Shown: positions 43,288 through 52,109 of the stretch, piece by piece
How the letters are laid out: every line of letters begins with the position of its first letter
How positions within the stretch are numbered: the stretch's first letter is position 1
NCBI GenBank assembly: GCA_902596985.1
Contig: CACJWR010000009.1
Location: 1-57,557 of the forward strand
Direction of reading: 5' to 3'
DNA: 57,557 nucleotides
DNA from: an uncultured Alphaproteobacteria bacterium
GTDB lineage: Bacteria; Pseudomonadota; Alphaproteobacteria; Rhodobacterales; Rhodobacteraceae
Position numbers and translations under genes: made by a program
Notes under the pieces: generated by a model
Told to the model about the DNA's origin: nothing
Database searches by the model: none
Seen by the model: only the letters and a program-made list of their open reading frames with translations

Positions 43288-45081
43288 GTGTTAACTCAAA
43301 AGAAGTATAAAGAAAATAAAGAAGAGTTATCAATAAGAGAAAGACTCGCTCTTATAAGAGAAAAACTTAAAGAGTATGGGATAGATGCCTTTTTGGTTCC
43401 TCATAACGATATGTACTTCAATGAAATTACTGCACCCTTTAATAACCGTTTGGAATGGATTACAGGATTTACTGGCTCAGCAGGATTTGCAATAATATTT
43501 AAAGACTCTGCCGTCATATTTACGGATGGTAGATACAGTATTCAGATACGACAGGAAGTTGACCAATCTTTTTTTACAATTGAAAACATAACTAAGAACT
43601 CACCATTTTCTTGGTTACAGAAAAATGTTAAAAAAAATATAACAGTAGGTTTTGACCCTTGGTTGCACTCAATAAAAGAGATAGAAACACAAAAACAAAT
43701 TCTACAAAAGTCTATCAGACTTAAAGAAGTTAATAACTTAATAGATACGGTTTGGTTGGGGAAGCCATTTGAAGCCTTGGCGAAACCCTTTTTAAGGCCG
43801 TACAAACTCTCGGGAGAAAATACCACTCAGAAAATAAAAAAGATACAGAAGAAGCTTAACCTTTATGAAGAACAGGGCTTTATACTTACCTGTTCTGACT
43901 CAATTTGCTGGCTGGCGAACATACGAGGTGAAGATGTTCCGAACTCTCCCCTTATGAACTGCTATGCTATAGTACACCATAATCATGTTTGTATCTATTC
44001 TATGAGAGATGCTTATAAAGATTCTACTATTAAACTTAGAAAAAATGTGAAATTGAAACATTTTGATCTTTTTTTTAAAGATATAAAAAAATTAAAGAAG
44101 GTTCTATTTGAGCCAACAAGTACTCCTTTCATTCTTAAAAAAAAAATCATAGGGCGAAGTATTAAATCTGAGAAAGTATGTAATGTTATATCTTTGTTCA
44201 AGGCTAGAAAAAACCGAATTGAATTAAAAGGTTCTATCAAGAGCCATGAAAAAGATGGGGTAGCCTTATTGAGATTTCTTAGGTGGTTTAAAGGTGCAAA
44301 AGTCAATACCCTTGATGAAATCACACTTGTGAAGAAACTGGAAAAAGTCAGAAAACTTGATCCTTCTTTTTATTATAATTCTTTTGATACCATAAGCGCG
44401 GCAGGATCTAACGCTGCTATAACTCATTATAGAGTGTCACCGAGAAGTAATAAGCAGATAAACCCATCAGACCTGATTTTGGTTGATAGTGGGGGACAAT
44501 ATCTTGAGGGTACAACAGATGTTACTCGAACCATAATAAAAGGACGAGTGTTACCAGAACAAAAATTTCTCTACACAAGAGTATTACAAGGCCTAATATG
44601 CTTAAGTAAGCTCAGATGGCCTGCAGGATTGACGGGAAAAGAATTAGATCCCTTGGCTAGATACTTTTTGTGGGAACACAGTTTAGATTACGATCATGGA
44701 ACCGGTCACGGAGTGGGGGTGTTTTCAAATGTGCATCAAGGCCCTCAAGGAATTTCAAGACAAAATACGGTCCCGTTAAATCCAGGGATGATTTTAAGTG
44801 TCGAACCCGGGGTCTATTTGGAAGGCAAGTTAGGAATAAGATTGGAAAACCTAGTGTATGTTAAAAAGAAGAGTGGCAACCCTAGGCAGAAGAAAGAATT
44901 TTTAGAGTTCGAGACGTTAACACTAGTTCCATTCGAAAAAAAGCTCATTGAAAAAGATTTGCTTAGTCGCAACGAGTTACTTTGGCTAAATTCATATCAC
45001 TCTAATGTCTATAATAAACTAAGTCCTTTTTTAAATGTCTCTGAGAAAACATGGCTTAGAGACGCTTGTAGAATTTTATAA
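43288..45081 (+). CDS. pepP: Xaa-Pro aminopeptidase (three-domain M24)
   Basis: 597 residues. Creatinase-like N domain, a second insert domain, and a C-terminal pita-bread M24 domain with metal ligands in LVDSGGQYLEGTTDVTRT (two aspartates), GTGHGVGVF (histidine), SVEPGVYLEG and GIRLENLV (glutamates). This is the long, eukaryote-like aminopeptidase P seen in alphaproteobacteria. It removes the first residue when proline is second. The start is GTG immediately after the cobT stop, with no ribosome site of its own other than GGAAGATC, so it is probably coupled to cobT. Confidence 0.92.
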   Translation: MLTQKKYKENKEELSIRERLALIREKLKEYGIDAFLVPHNDMYFNEITAPFNNRLEWITGFTGSAGFAIIFKDSAVIFTDGRYSIQIRQEVDQSFFTIENITKNSPFSWLQKNVKKNITVGFDPWLHSIKEIETQKQILQKSIRLKEVNNLIDTVWLGKPFEALAKPFLRPYKLSGENTTQKIKKIQKKLNLYEEQGFILTCSDSICWLANIRGEDVPNSPLMNCYAIVHHNHVCIYSMRDAYKDSTIKLRKNVKLKHFDLFFKDIKKLKKVLFEPTSTPFILKKKIIGRSIKSEKVCNVISLFKARKNRIELKGSIKSHEKDGVALLRFLRWFKGAKVNTLDEITLVKKLEKVRKLDPSFYYNSFDTISAAGSNAAITHYRVSPRSNKQINPSDLILVDSGGQYLEGTTDVTRTIIKGRVLPEQKFLYTRVLQGLICLSKLRWPAGLTGKELDPLARYFLWEHSLDYDHGTGHGVGVFSNVHQGPQGISRQNTVPLNPGMILSVEPGVYLEGKLGIRLENLVYVKKKSGNPRQKKEFLEFETLTLVPFEKKLIEKDLLSRNELLWLNSYHSNVYNKLSPFLNVSEKTWLRDACRIL

Positions 45082-45082
45082 C

Positions 45083-45589
45083 TTATTTTTTTAACGTAAT
45101 TTTCTTTCCTATTTCTATAGGTATTTTATCCTGATCCAACGATGCCTTAAAAAGCTTAAACAGTTCTAATACTCTGTCTGGATATTGTTTAACTTTGCGT
45201 GCACTCAGGTCCATATTCATCAGAACCGTCTCAAAAACAGCTGATAATTCAAGCGACTTATCTTTTCTCATCTCACCAAAGACGTGGACCCTTTTTGTGT
45301 CAAAGTCTAAAATACTTATATCGACGAAAAAGCTTTCACTTTCCAATAACTCACTGAAATAATTATAACTAGCTTTCAGAGCAAATGGTCCCTCTTTATT
45401 TTTTTCAACAAAAGAAGGTCCAATATTTAGCACATCTTCAAAAAAGAAATCTAAAGCCTTATCAAAAGCTAAAGTGTAATAGGCAACGTTCATATGTCCG
45501 TTATAGTCTATCCACTCACCAAGCACAATTTGGTTTTTTGTCCTGAATGGGGAGCTCAAAGTTTTTTCAACCTGATTTTGGGGTGTCAT
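45083..45589 (-). CDS. Thioesterase, hotdog fold (4HBT-like)
   Basis: 168 residues. The N-terminal motif EWIDYNGHMNVAYYTLAFDKA is the 4HBT-type pattern: aspartate and NGHMN match the thioesterase part seen in carnitine-catabolism proteins. ALKASYNYFSELLESE and HVFGEMRKD complete a single hotdog unit. It probably hydrolyses an acyl-CoA; the resemblance to betainyl-CoA thioesterases is suggestive only, as no carnitine gene adjoins. It diverges from the D-lactate dehydrogenase-like gene across 58 bases that contain a perfect inverted repeat and a T11 tract. Confidence 0.8.
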   Translation of the reverse strand: MTPQNQVEKTLSSPFRTKNQIVLGEWIDYNGHMNVAYYTLAFDKALDFFFEDVLNIGPSFVEKNKEGPFALKASYNYFSELLESESFFVDISILDFDTKRVHVFGEMRKDKSLELSAVFETVLMNMDLSARKVKQYPDRVLELFKLFKASLDQDKIPIEIGKKITLKK

Positions 45590-45600
45590 TTATATTTTAT

Positions 45601-45625
45601 TTTTTTTTTTTAACTGATACAGTTA
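45601..45625. promoter_or_regulatory. T11 tract and operator-like inverted repeat between divergent genes
   Basis: Eleven Ts occupy 45601-45611. TAACTG-ATA-CAGTTA at 45611-45625 is a perfect 6+6 inverted repeat with a three-base centre, placed between the thioesterase (start 45589) and the oxidase (start 45648). The symmetry and size suit a dimeric regulator such as a GntR-type protein. No regulator gene adjoins. Confidence 0.5.
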
Positions 45626-45647
45626 TTTTGTATTTGAGAGGCCAAAC

Positions 45648-47021
45648 ATGTCAATTGAAAATGCTATAAGTGAGTTAAAAACTTTAATGGGGGAGCGTCT
45701 TTGCATATCAGCAGCCGAAAGAAAGCAGTATGGCCAAAACGAAACCTATTACAAAGAAATGCTTCCTGACGCTGTTGCATACCCAAAAGATGAAAAAGAA
45801 GTTTCTGAAGTCATGGAAATATGCAATAAGCATAAGTGCCCTGTAATACCTTGGGGAACAGGAACTAGCCTTGAAGGAAACTCAATTCCAGTAAATGGCG
45901 GTGTAACTTTGTCCTTTGAAAACATGAAAAGAATCTTGAACGTGAATCCAGATGATATGGATGTCACTGTGCAACCGGGAATAACACGGGAGGAGCTTAA
46001 CATCAACCTAAAGGAATTTGGGTTATTTTTTCCTGTTGACCCTGGAGCTAACGCTTCCATTGGAGGGATGGCAGCTACACGCGCTTCCGGCACAACAGCC
46101 GTGAGATATGGTACGATGAAAGAAAATGTAATCGGTCTAAAGGTCGTAATGTCGGATGGACGAATAATCAAGACAGGCTCTAGAGCGAGAAAGTCTTCAG
46201 CGGGATATGACCTCACGAAGTTGATAGTTGGGTCAGAAGGAACACTGGGCATAATAACAGAATTAACATTACGCCTGCAGGGTATACCAGAAGAGATTGC
46301 ATCAGCAATTTGCTCTTTTCCAGACACCGCTAGTGCGGTAAAAACAATAATTGAAACAATTCAAATCGGGATACCCATTGCAAGATCCGAGCTAATGGAC
46401 TCAACTTCCATCGAAGCTGTGAACGAGTACTCGAAACTTGACTTGCCAATAAAAGAACACTTGTTTTTTGAATTTCATGGAAGTGCAACCTCCGTAAAAG
46501 AACAATCTGAAACTGTACAAGAGATTGCGGCTGGAAATGGTGGTGGCGATTTTCACTGGAGTACCGCGACTGAAGACAGAAACAAACTTTGGAAGGCAAG
46601 GCACAATTATTATTATGCTATAAAAGCCAAAAACCCTAACCATACATTTTTAGTAACTGATATTTGTGTGCCAATATCAAACTTAGCTGAAATGATAGAT
46701 CAAACAGCTAAAGAGATGAAATCAAAAGGAATGGTACCCAGCATAATGGGGCATGTGGGTGATGGAAATTTTCACTCCGGAATAATGGTTAGACCTAATA
46801 ATGATGATGATATAACTTTAGCAAAGGACCTCACTAGGCGAATAGTAGAGCGCGCCTTAGAACTGGAAGGTACCTGTACGGGAGAACATGGAGTAGGAAT
46901 AGGTAAAATAGAGTTCATGGAAAAAGAGCATGGCGAAGCTTACCATGTCATGTCCTCAATAAAAAGAACCTTTGACCCAAATGGGATATTAAATCCAGGT
47001 AAGGTGGTAAAAATTAACTAA
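45648..47021 (+). CDS. FAD-linked oxidase, D-lactate dehydrogenase (cytochrome) type
   Basis: 457 residues. The VAO-type FAD domain shows PWGTGTSLEGN, DPGANASIGGM, VRYGTMKENV and GSEGTLGIITE; the C-terminal half has GHVGDGNFH and GEHGVGIGK, the metal and substrate residues of D-2-hydroxyacid dehydrogenases. Closest in pattern to cytochrome-linked D-lactate dehydrogenase, but GlcD and D-2-hydroxyglutarate dehydrogenase are near relatives. GAGAGG lies eight bases before the ATG. Its 3' end overlaps convergent recN by eight bases. Confidence 0.88.
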   Translation: MSIENAISELKTLMGERLCISAAERKQYGQNETYYKEMLPDAVAYPKDEKEVSEVMEICNKHKCPVIPWGTGTSLEGNSIPVNGGVTLSFENMKRILNVNPDDMDVTVQPGITREELNINLKEFGLFFPVDPGANASIGGMAATRASGTTAVRYGTMKENVIGLKVVMSDGRIIKTGSRARKSSAGYDLTKLIVGSEGTLGIITELTLRLQGIPEEIASAICSFPDTASAVKTIIETIQIGIPIARSELMDSTSIEAVNEYSKLDLPIKEHLFFEFHGSATSVKEQSETVQEIAAGNGGGDFHWSTATEDRNKLWKARHNYYYAIKAKNPNHTFLVTDICVPISNLAEMIDQTAKEMKSKGMVPSIMGHVGDGNFHSGIMVRPNNDDDITLAKDLTRRIVERALELEGTCTGEHGVGIGKIEFMEKEHGEAYHVMSSIKRTFDPNGILNPGKVVKIN

Positions 47022-48675
47022 TCCCCCTACTAGTATTTCTTAGTTTGGCTGCTGCAGCCAAAGCTTCAGAGGTCACCAGTTCTCCAGATAGCATCCTCGC
47101 TATTTCCCTCACAGTATTTTCTTCATTTAGCGTGGTAACTTTTGTGATTGTTGACTTGTCAGAATTAACCTTCTCAACCTTAAGATGATTATCAGAGTAA
47201 GCGGCAACTTGGGGAGAATGGGTAACAACTAATACTTGTTCGTGTTTGGATAACTCTAGCAATCTTTTCCCAATTGCTGACGCTGTAGCTCCACCAACTC
47301 CTCTGTCAATTTCATCGAAGATTTGTGTTTTTTTGCTATCTTCACCAAAAAAACATAGTTTTGCGGCAAGAAGAAACCTTGATAACTCTCCACCAGAAGC
47401 GATTTTATTCAACGGTTTAAAGCCAGAGCCTGGGTTAATTTCAGTAGTGAAGCATACATGATCGCACCCAAATTTAGATTCCTGATCCCTTAATATCTCT
47501 GTTTTAAACTTAGCTAGCTCTAGCTTTAATGGCTTTAATTCTTTTTCTATCTTTTTGTCCAGCCTAGCAGCAAATTTGTACCTTTCATTTGATAAAAAAG
47601 CCGTTTCCTTTTTATACCGATCATTTATTAATATAATTTCCTTTTCTATCTCTTTTATTTTTTCATCAACGTCTCTTATACTTTTTAATTCTTCTTCTAA
47701 TGAACTTTGTAAGTTTAATATTTGATCCAGCTCAACATTGTGAGACCTACATATTCTTTTTATTGAATGATAACGATCTTCTATTTCAACTAGTTGCTTT
47801 TCACTATTAGCGCTTTTTTCTCTAAGTTGATCCAAATTTTCACAAGCCTGTGAAAACTTTTCCAAAGCAGTGTAAAACTTTTCAATCGGCAAATGGTTAT
47901 CAACATCAACTTTTTTTTCTAATCGTTCTAAAGACTTAATGGCATTCAAAATGCTTTCTTCCACCAACTCTCTATTTAGGGCTTCAAAAGTATCCAGAAT
48001 ACCGGCGCTACTTCGGCTGGCTTTTTTAAGCTCCTCTCTATGAGACTCAATATTCTCCAGTTCGCTCTGATCAAGTTGCAACTCGTTTATCTGTTGAATT
48101 GATTTTTCCAAGAAACCCGTATTTTCTGCCAAATCTTTTCGTTTATACTCAGTATCGAGTAATTTTTTTAATTTACTAAGCTCTGTCCAATACTTGTTAA
48201 CATTCTTTAAATTTTGCTGTAAGTTACCATAGGTGTCCAGTAAACCTCTATGAGTTTTTACATTTAACAATCCTTGTTCTTCAAACTGCCCGTTTAAATC
48301 TAGTATTAGGTTGCCCAGATCTCGAACCAACTCTAATGAACAGGGAAGGTCATTAATAAAAGCTCTTCGTTTACTACTCGTACCAATGCTCTGTCTCAAA
48401 ATCAGATTACCATCAAGGGAAAATCCCTTTTCAGACAGGAATTGACTAATTAAGCCATTTTTCTCTGATTGAAACTCTCCAATTAGGGTGGCCGTCTCAG
48501 CTCGCTTACCAAGCTCGATCCTAGTATTTTTTTTGCCAAGAAGATAACCTAAGCAATCCAAAAGAATTGACTTACCAGCTCCAGTTTCACCTGTTAATAC
48601 ATTAAGACCCGATGTAAATTCTAATTCTAGATTTTCGATTAAAAAAATATTTTGTACAAAAAGTTTTTTTATCAA
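47014..48675 (-). CDS. recN: DNA repair protein RecN
   Basis: 553 residues of an SMC-like ATPase: Walker A GETGAGKSILLDCLGYLLGK at the N-terminus, a long coiled coil (about 150-370), the ABC signature ASGGELSRFLLAAKL and Walker B IFDEIDRGVGG, then VVTHSPQVAAYSD. It acts early at double-strand breaks with RecA. The start is TTG at 48675, one base after the bamD stop, with AGGAC about ten bases upstream. Last gene of the mur-fts-lpxC-bamD block. Confidence 0.95.
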   Translation of the reverse strand: MIKKLFVQNIFLIENLELEFTSGLNVLTGETGAGKSILLDCLGYLLGKKNTRIELGKRAETATLIGEFQSEKNGLISQFLSEKGFSLDGNLILRQSIGTSSKRRAFINDLPCSLELVRDLGNLILDLNGQFEEQGLLNVKTHRGLLDTYGNLQQNLKNVNKYWTELSKLKKLLDTEYKRKDLAENTGFLEKSIQQINELQLDQSELENIESHREELKKASRSSAGILDTFEALNRELVEESILNAIKSLERLEKKVDVDNHLPIEKFYTALEKFSQACENLDQLREKSANSEKQLVEIEDRYHSIKRICRSHNVELDQILNLQSSLEEELKSIRDVDEKIKEIEKEIILINDRYKKETAFLSNERYKFAARLDKKIEKELKPLKLELAKFKTEILRDQESKFGCDHVCFTTEINPGSGFKPLNKIASGGELSRFLLAAKLCFFGEDSKKTQIFDEIDRGVGGATASAIGKRLLELSKHEQVLVVTHSPQVAAYSDNHLKVEKVNSDKSTITKVTTLNEENTVREIARMLSGELVTSEALAAAAKLRNTSRGIS

Positions 48676-48676
48676 G

Positions 48677-49447
48677 CTAATTTAGTCCTGAATTATCGAT
48701 TAAATTAGAAGCTTCATTAGTCCACTGACTAGCTGGGAACTTATTTCTCATATATTTCTTTTCAGACAATGCCTCATTGAATAGTCCAATTATTAGAAAG
48801 CTTTCAATAAGTCTATAGGACACTTCAGGTAAAAAGCTGGAAACATTTGTGGTTTTTTTAATTTTTTTAAACCTTCTCATAGCAGCCGTTGGATTATTTC
48901 TCTTTAGATAATATTTTCCAACATTCAATTGCTGACCGACTAAGAATTCTCTAGCTCTCCTCATATCACTCGCAGCTTCTTTTTTTGCACTACTTTTAGG
49001 GTATAGCCTTTGAAAAGCTGAAAAGCTCGCAATACATTCTCTCGCCGCTGATTGATCTCTCTCAATAATATCTATCTCATCACAGTAACCCTTTGACCGA
49101 AAGTATAGTACTTGTTGAGCTCTATTACTTTCTGGGTAGAGACTTAGAAATTTGGCAGATGCCAAACGAGAGTCCTCGAACTTTCCTGCTTTGTAATAGG
49201 CATCTACAGCTTTGCTCAATCCAAGCTCATCTTCTACTGAATAGGGGAAATACGTGTTCACCTCCAGATAGTAATCTCCTGCTCGTTCAAAATAGCCCTT
49301 TTGATACGCCTCATCTCCAAGTTTGATTATCTCTTCAGGTGTATTGTTCTCGTTTATTTCGCTAGGTAATTTGTTACTACAGCTTAAAAGTAGAAAAAGC
49401 ACCGAACACGAAGTAAAGATTTTTAATAAACCAAACAAAGAAAACAT
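48677..49447 (-). CDS. bamD: Outer membrane protein assembly factor BamD
   Basis: 256 residues from the ATG at 49447; a TTG at 49465 would add six residues. Lipoprotein signal ending LLLSCSN, then five TPR-like repeats beginning PEEIIKLGDEAYQKGYFERAGDYYLEV and including FRSKGYCDEI and AASDMRRAREFLVG, as in BamD. It couples to BamA to insert outer-membrane barrels; bamE is also in this window. It lies between lpxC and recN, the usual Rhodobacterales position. Confidence 0.93.
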   Translation of the reverse strand: MFSLFGLLKIFTSCSVLFLLLSCSNKLPSEINENNTPEEIIKLGDEAYQKGYFERAGDYYLEVNTYFPYSVEDELGLSKAVDAYYKAGKFEDSRLASAKFLSLYPESNRAQQVLYFRSKGYCDEIDIIERDQSAARECIASFSAFQRLYPKSSAKKEAASDMRRAREFLVGQQLNVGKYYLKRNNPTAAMRRFKKIKKTTNVSSFLPEVSYRLIESFLIIGLFNEALSEKKYMRNKFPASQWTNEASNLIDNSGLN

Positions 49448-49510
49448 AGTTATTTCTAACTTCAATATTATCTATAAGTCAAGATAAGAGGGTCAAATAT
49501 TCTGTAGTAA

Positions 49511-50434
49511 TTAGAGTATATTCTGTGTATCAGATTCTGAAATATCAAAACCTGGAAGTTTATCCCTATCACCATCTGAGAAATCTTCACTCACAAATAC
49601 GTCTCCCCTTTTAAAACACTCTCTCAATAAAAGGTTTGTTAGGCCATGACCACCAGAACATGAAATAAATTTTCCTAAAATTGGCCTTCCTACGAGACTT
49701 AAGTCTCCAAGTGCATCGAGTATCTTATGCCGAATACATTCATCTGCATATCTCAATCCATCTTTTACAGTCATCTCATTTTCTCCGACGACGATTGCAT
49801 TCTCTATTCCTCCTCCTAACGCAAACCCTTCATCTTTAAGTCGCATAACATCGCTTTTTCGACAAAAAGTTCTACTATCACAGATTTCTCTCACGAATGC
49901 TCCATTTACAATAGGCATATCAAGGCTTTGTCTGTTGAGTGCAGTGCCAGGCCAGTTCATTTCAAAATCTATTGAGAACGTATTCGCAGGTCTTAATTCT
50001 GCCCAAGCATCTGAGTTTCCCACTCGAATACTGTTTACCACTTTGTACAGTTTAGTCTTTTTCTCTAGCTCAACGACTCCTGCTTCGAGTATCGCTTTTA
50101 CAAATATTCTTGAGGATCCGTCGAATATAGGAACCTCTGCTTCGTTCAATTCAATCAATGCATTATGAATTCCTAGGCCTGCAAAAGCAGCTAAAATATG
50201 TTCCGCAGTTATTATTGAAACGCCCATACTATTTGTAAGTTGAGTTCGTAAATAAGTCTTAGATACATTCTCAAAGCTAGCTTTGACATAAGCTTGATCG
50301 TCCTTCACGTCCGTTCTCTTAAAAACTATTCCATGATCAGCTGACGCAGGGTGGACAATCACTTTGGCATCTTTACCAAAATGTAAGCCTTTGCCTTCAA
50401 GCATAAATACGCTTTTTATAGATTTCTGAAACAT
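49511..50434 (-). CDS. lpxC: UDP-3-O-acyl-N-acetylglucosamine deacetylase
   Basis: 307 residues. Zinc and catalytic residues are in ITAEHILAAFAGLGI, HKILDALGDLSLVG and CSGGHGLTN. LpxC performs the committed step of lipid A synthesis, so the organism has a lipid A-bearing outer membrane. The C-terminal tail after GGHGLTN is about 40 residues. The ATG at 50434 has AGAAGG five bases upstream, and that site is folded into a hairpin (next entry). Confidence 0.96.
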   Translation of the reverse strand: MFQKSIKSVFMLEGKGLHFGKDAKVIVHPASADHGIVFKRTDVKDDQAYVKASFENVSKTYLRTQLTNSMGVSIITAEHILAAFAGLGIHNALIELNEAEVPIFDGSSRIFVKAILEAGVVELEKKTKLYKVVNSIRVGNSDAWAELRPANTFSIDFEMNWPGTALNRQSLDMPIVNGAFVREICDSRTFCRKSDVMRLKDEGFALGGGIENAIVVGENEMTVKDGLRYADECIRHKILDALGDLSLVGRPILGKFISCSGGHGLTNLLLRECFKRGDVFVSEDFSDGDRDKLPGFDISESDTQNIL

Positions 50435-50437
50435 AGC

Positions 50438-50456
50438 AACCTTCTATCTTAAGGTT
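50438..50456 (-). promoter_or_regulatory. Hairpin covering the lpxC ribosome site
   Basis: On the minus strand AACCTT and AAGGTT pair as a 6-bp stem around a seven-base loop; the 3' arm contains the AAGG of the lpxC Shine-Dalgarno AGAAGG. Small and AT-rich, so stability is uncertain. Confidence 0.4.
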
Positions 50457-50514
50457 ACCTAATTCGCTAGAAAGCTCAATACACAGTTATATGTCAAAAT
50501 AATTCAATTGCTAT

Positions 50515-51996
50515 TCAGTTAGCTTGTCTACGTAAAAAAGCTGGAATCTCCAATTTGCTTTCATCTTCTCTGTCTGTTATTGATTTTTTTTCTTCCCGAA
50601 CTGTTTGATCCTTTGTAGCTTCGTTATCTTCCTGCTCTCTTTTTTCTCCAAAGCCCGTCATACGTCTTATAAGATTGTTCAAACCCCCACTTGAAGGTGC
50701 GGATTCAACGTTTTGCTTTCTTGAAGGTAGGTTTATCTCTGAAGTAGATTGGTTAAGAGGTTGCTCTAATTTTTTTTCAGTTTCACTTTTATCAACATTA
50801 CCAATATTTTCTTCAGAAAATTTAGCTGAGGTTAGAGTGCTTGCTTTTGGTTCCAACTCATTTTTTTCTTTATCTGAGGTATCTCCATCAATTGTGAATT
50901 GCTCGTCTTTGATCTGAGTTTCTTGCAAAATATCTCTAGAAAAATAGCTTTGCTGATAAGCGTCATCGACTTCAATTCTATCCGACCCCTTTATTTCATT
51001 TAATGCATCAGAATTAGGCTTTGAAAATTCAGCTACATCTATGCCGGTAGCTACGACAGACACTCTGATAGAGCCTGTAAGCTCAGAGTCAAAGGTTGAT
51101 CCAACTATTATATTAGCCTCTGGGTCTACTTCATCTCTTATTCTATTTGCTGCTTCATCTACCTCAAATAGAGTCATATCATTACTGCCGGTTACATTTA
51201 TAAGCACACCAGTAGCTCCCTTGAGTGAAATCTCATCCAACAAAGGATTAGCTATTGCCTTCTCTGCAGCTTGCAATGCTCTATCCTCACCGCTAGCTTC
51301 TCCTGTACCCATCATTGCCTTTCCCATTTCATCCATGACGGACCTCACATCAGCAAAGTCCAAATTGATAAGTCCAGGTTTAACCATTAGATCCGTTACG
51401 CCTTTTACACCCTGGTAAAGAACATCGTCAGCCATAGAAAAAGCTTCAGTGAATGTTGTCTTTTCTGTTGCTAGTCTGAATAAGTTCTGATTAGGGATTA
51501 CTATTAGAGTGTCTACCACCTTTTGCAATGCAGATATTCCCTCATCAGCTTGTTTCATTCTGGTTGTACCTTCAAATTGAAAAGGCTTCGTGACAACACC
51601 AACCGTTAGTATTCCTTTTTGTCTTGCCAGCTCAGCAACGATTGGAGCTGCCCCTGTGCCTGTTCCACCACCCATTCCTGCTGTTATAAAACATAGATTT
51701 GCACCATCTAAAATATCTGCGATTTGTTCAGTACTTTCCACTGCAGCCTCATTTCCAACCTCCGGTTTTGCACCAGCTCCAAGTCCCTGGGTTCTTTTTA
51801 ACCCCAACTGTAACTTTGTTTGAGCATTAGACTGCTGTAAGGCCTGTGCATCCGTGTTTGCAGCTACAAACTCTGCTCCCTCCAGATTTTTTAACATCAT
51901 ATTATTTACAGCGTTTCCACCAGCGCCTCCAATACCAAAAACTAGTATTCTTGGCTTCAATTCCTGATGTTCAGGAATCCTTATATTTATTGCCAT
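50515..51996 (-). CDS. ftsZ: Cell division protein FtsZ
   Basis: 493 residues. The tubulin-like GTPase has [13 protein letters not shown] and the loop GGGTGTG (109-115). After about residue 320 comes a long disordered, acidic linker, and the protein ends [12 protein letters not shown], the conserved C-terminal peptide that binds FtsA. It forms the cytokinetic ring. The 113-base gap before it holds a promoter candidate with paired GANTC sites (see entry at 52034). ftsA lies directly upstream. Confidence 0.97.
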   Translation of the reverse strand: MAINIRIPEHQELKPRILVFGIGGAGGNAVNNMMLKNLEGAEFVAANTDAQALQQSNAQTKLQLGLKRTQGLGAGAKPEVGNEAAVESTEQIADILDGANLCFITAGMGGGTGTGAAPIVAELARQKGILTVGVVTKPFQFEGTTRMKQADEGISALQKVVDTLIVIPNQNLFRLATEKTTFTEAFSMADDVLYQGVKGVTDLMVKPGLINLDFADVRSVMDEMGKAMMGTGEASGEDRALQAAEKAIANPLLDEISLKGATGVLINVTGSNDMTLFEVDEAANRIRDEVDPEANIIVGSTFDSELTGSIRVSVVATGIDVAEFSKPNSDALNEIKGSDRIEVDDAYQQSYFSRDILQETQIKDEQFTIDGDTSDKEKNELEPKASTLTSAKFSEENIGNVDKSETEKKLEQPLNQSTSEINLPSRKQNVESAPSSGGLNNLIRRMTGFGEKREQEDNEATKDQTVREEKKSITDREDESKLEIPAFLRRQAN

Positions 51997-52033
51997 TGTT
52001 GCCTGCCATTGTAGTTTTTTTGTTTTTTACTGC

Positions 52034-52056
52034 TGATTCGTATAATAACCGAATCA
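52034..52056. promoter_or_regulatory. Inverted repeat with two GANTC sites in the ftsA-ftsZ gap
   Basis: TGATTCG (52034-52040) and CGAATCA (52050-52056) form a perfect 7+7 inverted repeat with a nine-base centre. Each arm contains one GANTC, the recognition sequence of the alphaproteobacterial cell-cycle methyltransferase CcrM. It overlaps the promoter predicted for ftsZ. Confidence 0.6.
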
Positions 52057-52070
52057 CTTTAACTCGTCAC
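52042..52070 (-). promoter_or_regulatory. Predicted ftsZ promoter
   Basis: On the minus strand GTGACG (52065-52070, 4 of 6 to the -35 consensus), a 17-base spacer and TATTAT (52042-52047, 5 of 6 to the -10 consensus). Transcription would start near 52035, giving a leader of about 40 bases. Confidence 0.45.
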
Positions 52071-52109
52071 TATTTTTATCTTCTAGTCGAGTTTTTATAA
52101 GGAAAGGTT

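Noticed and set aside
51041-51418. 125-codon plus-strand frame opposite ftsZ
   Set aside because: Shadow of the conserved FtsZ core; serine/proline-rich translation typical of an antisense frame.
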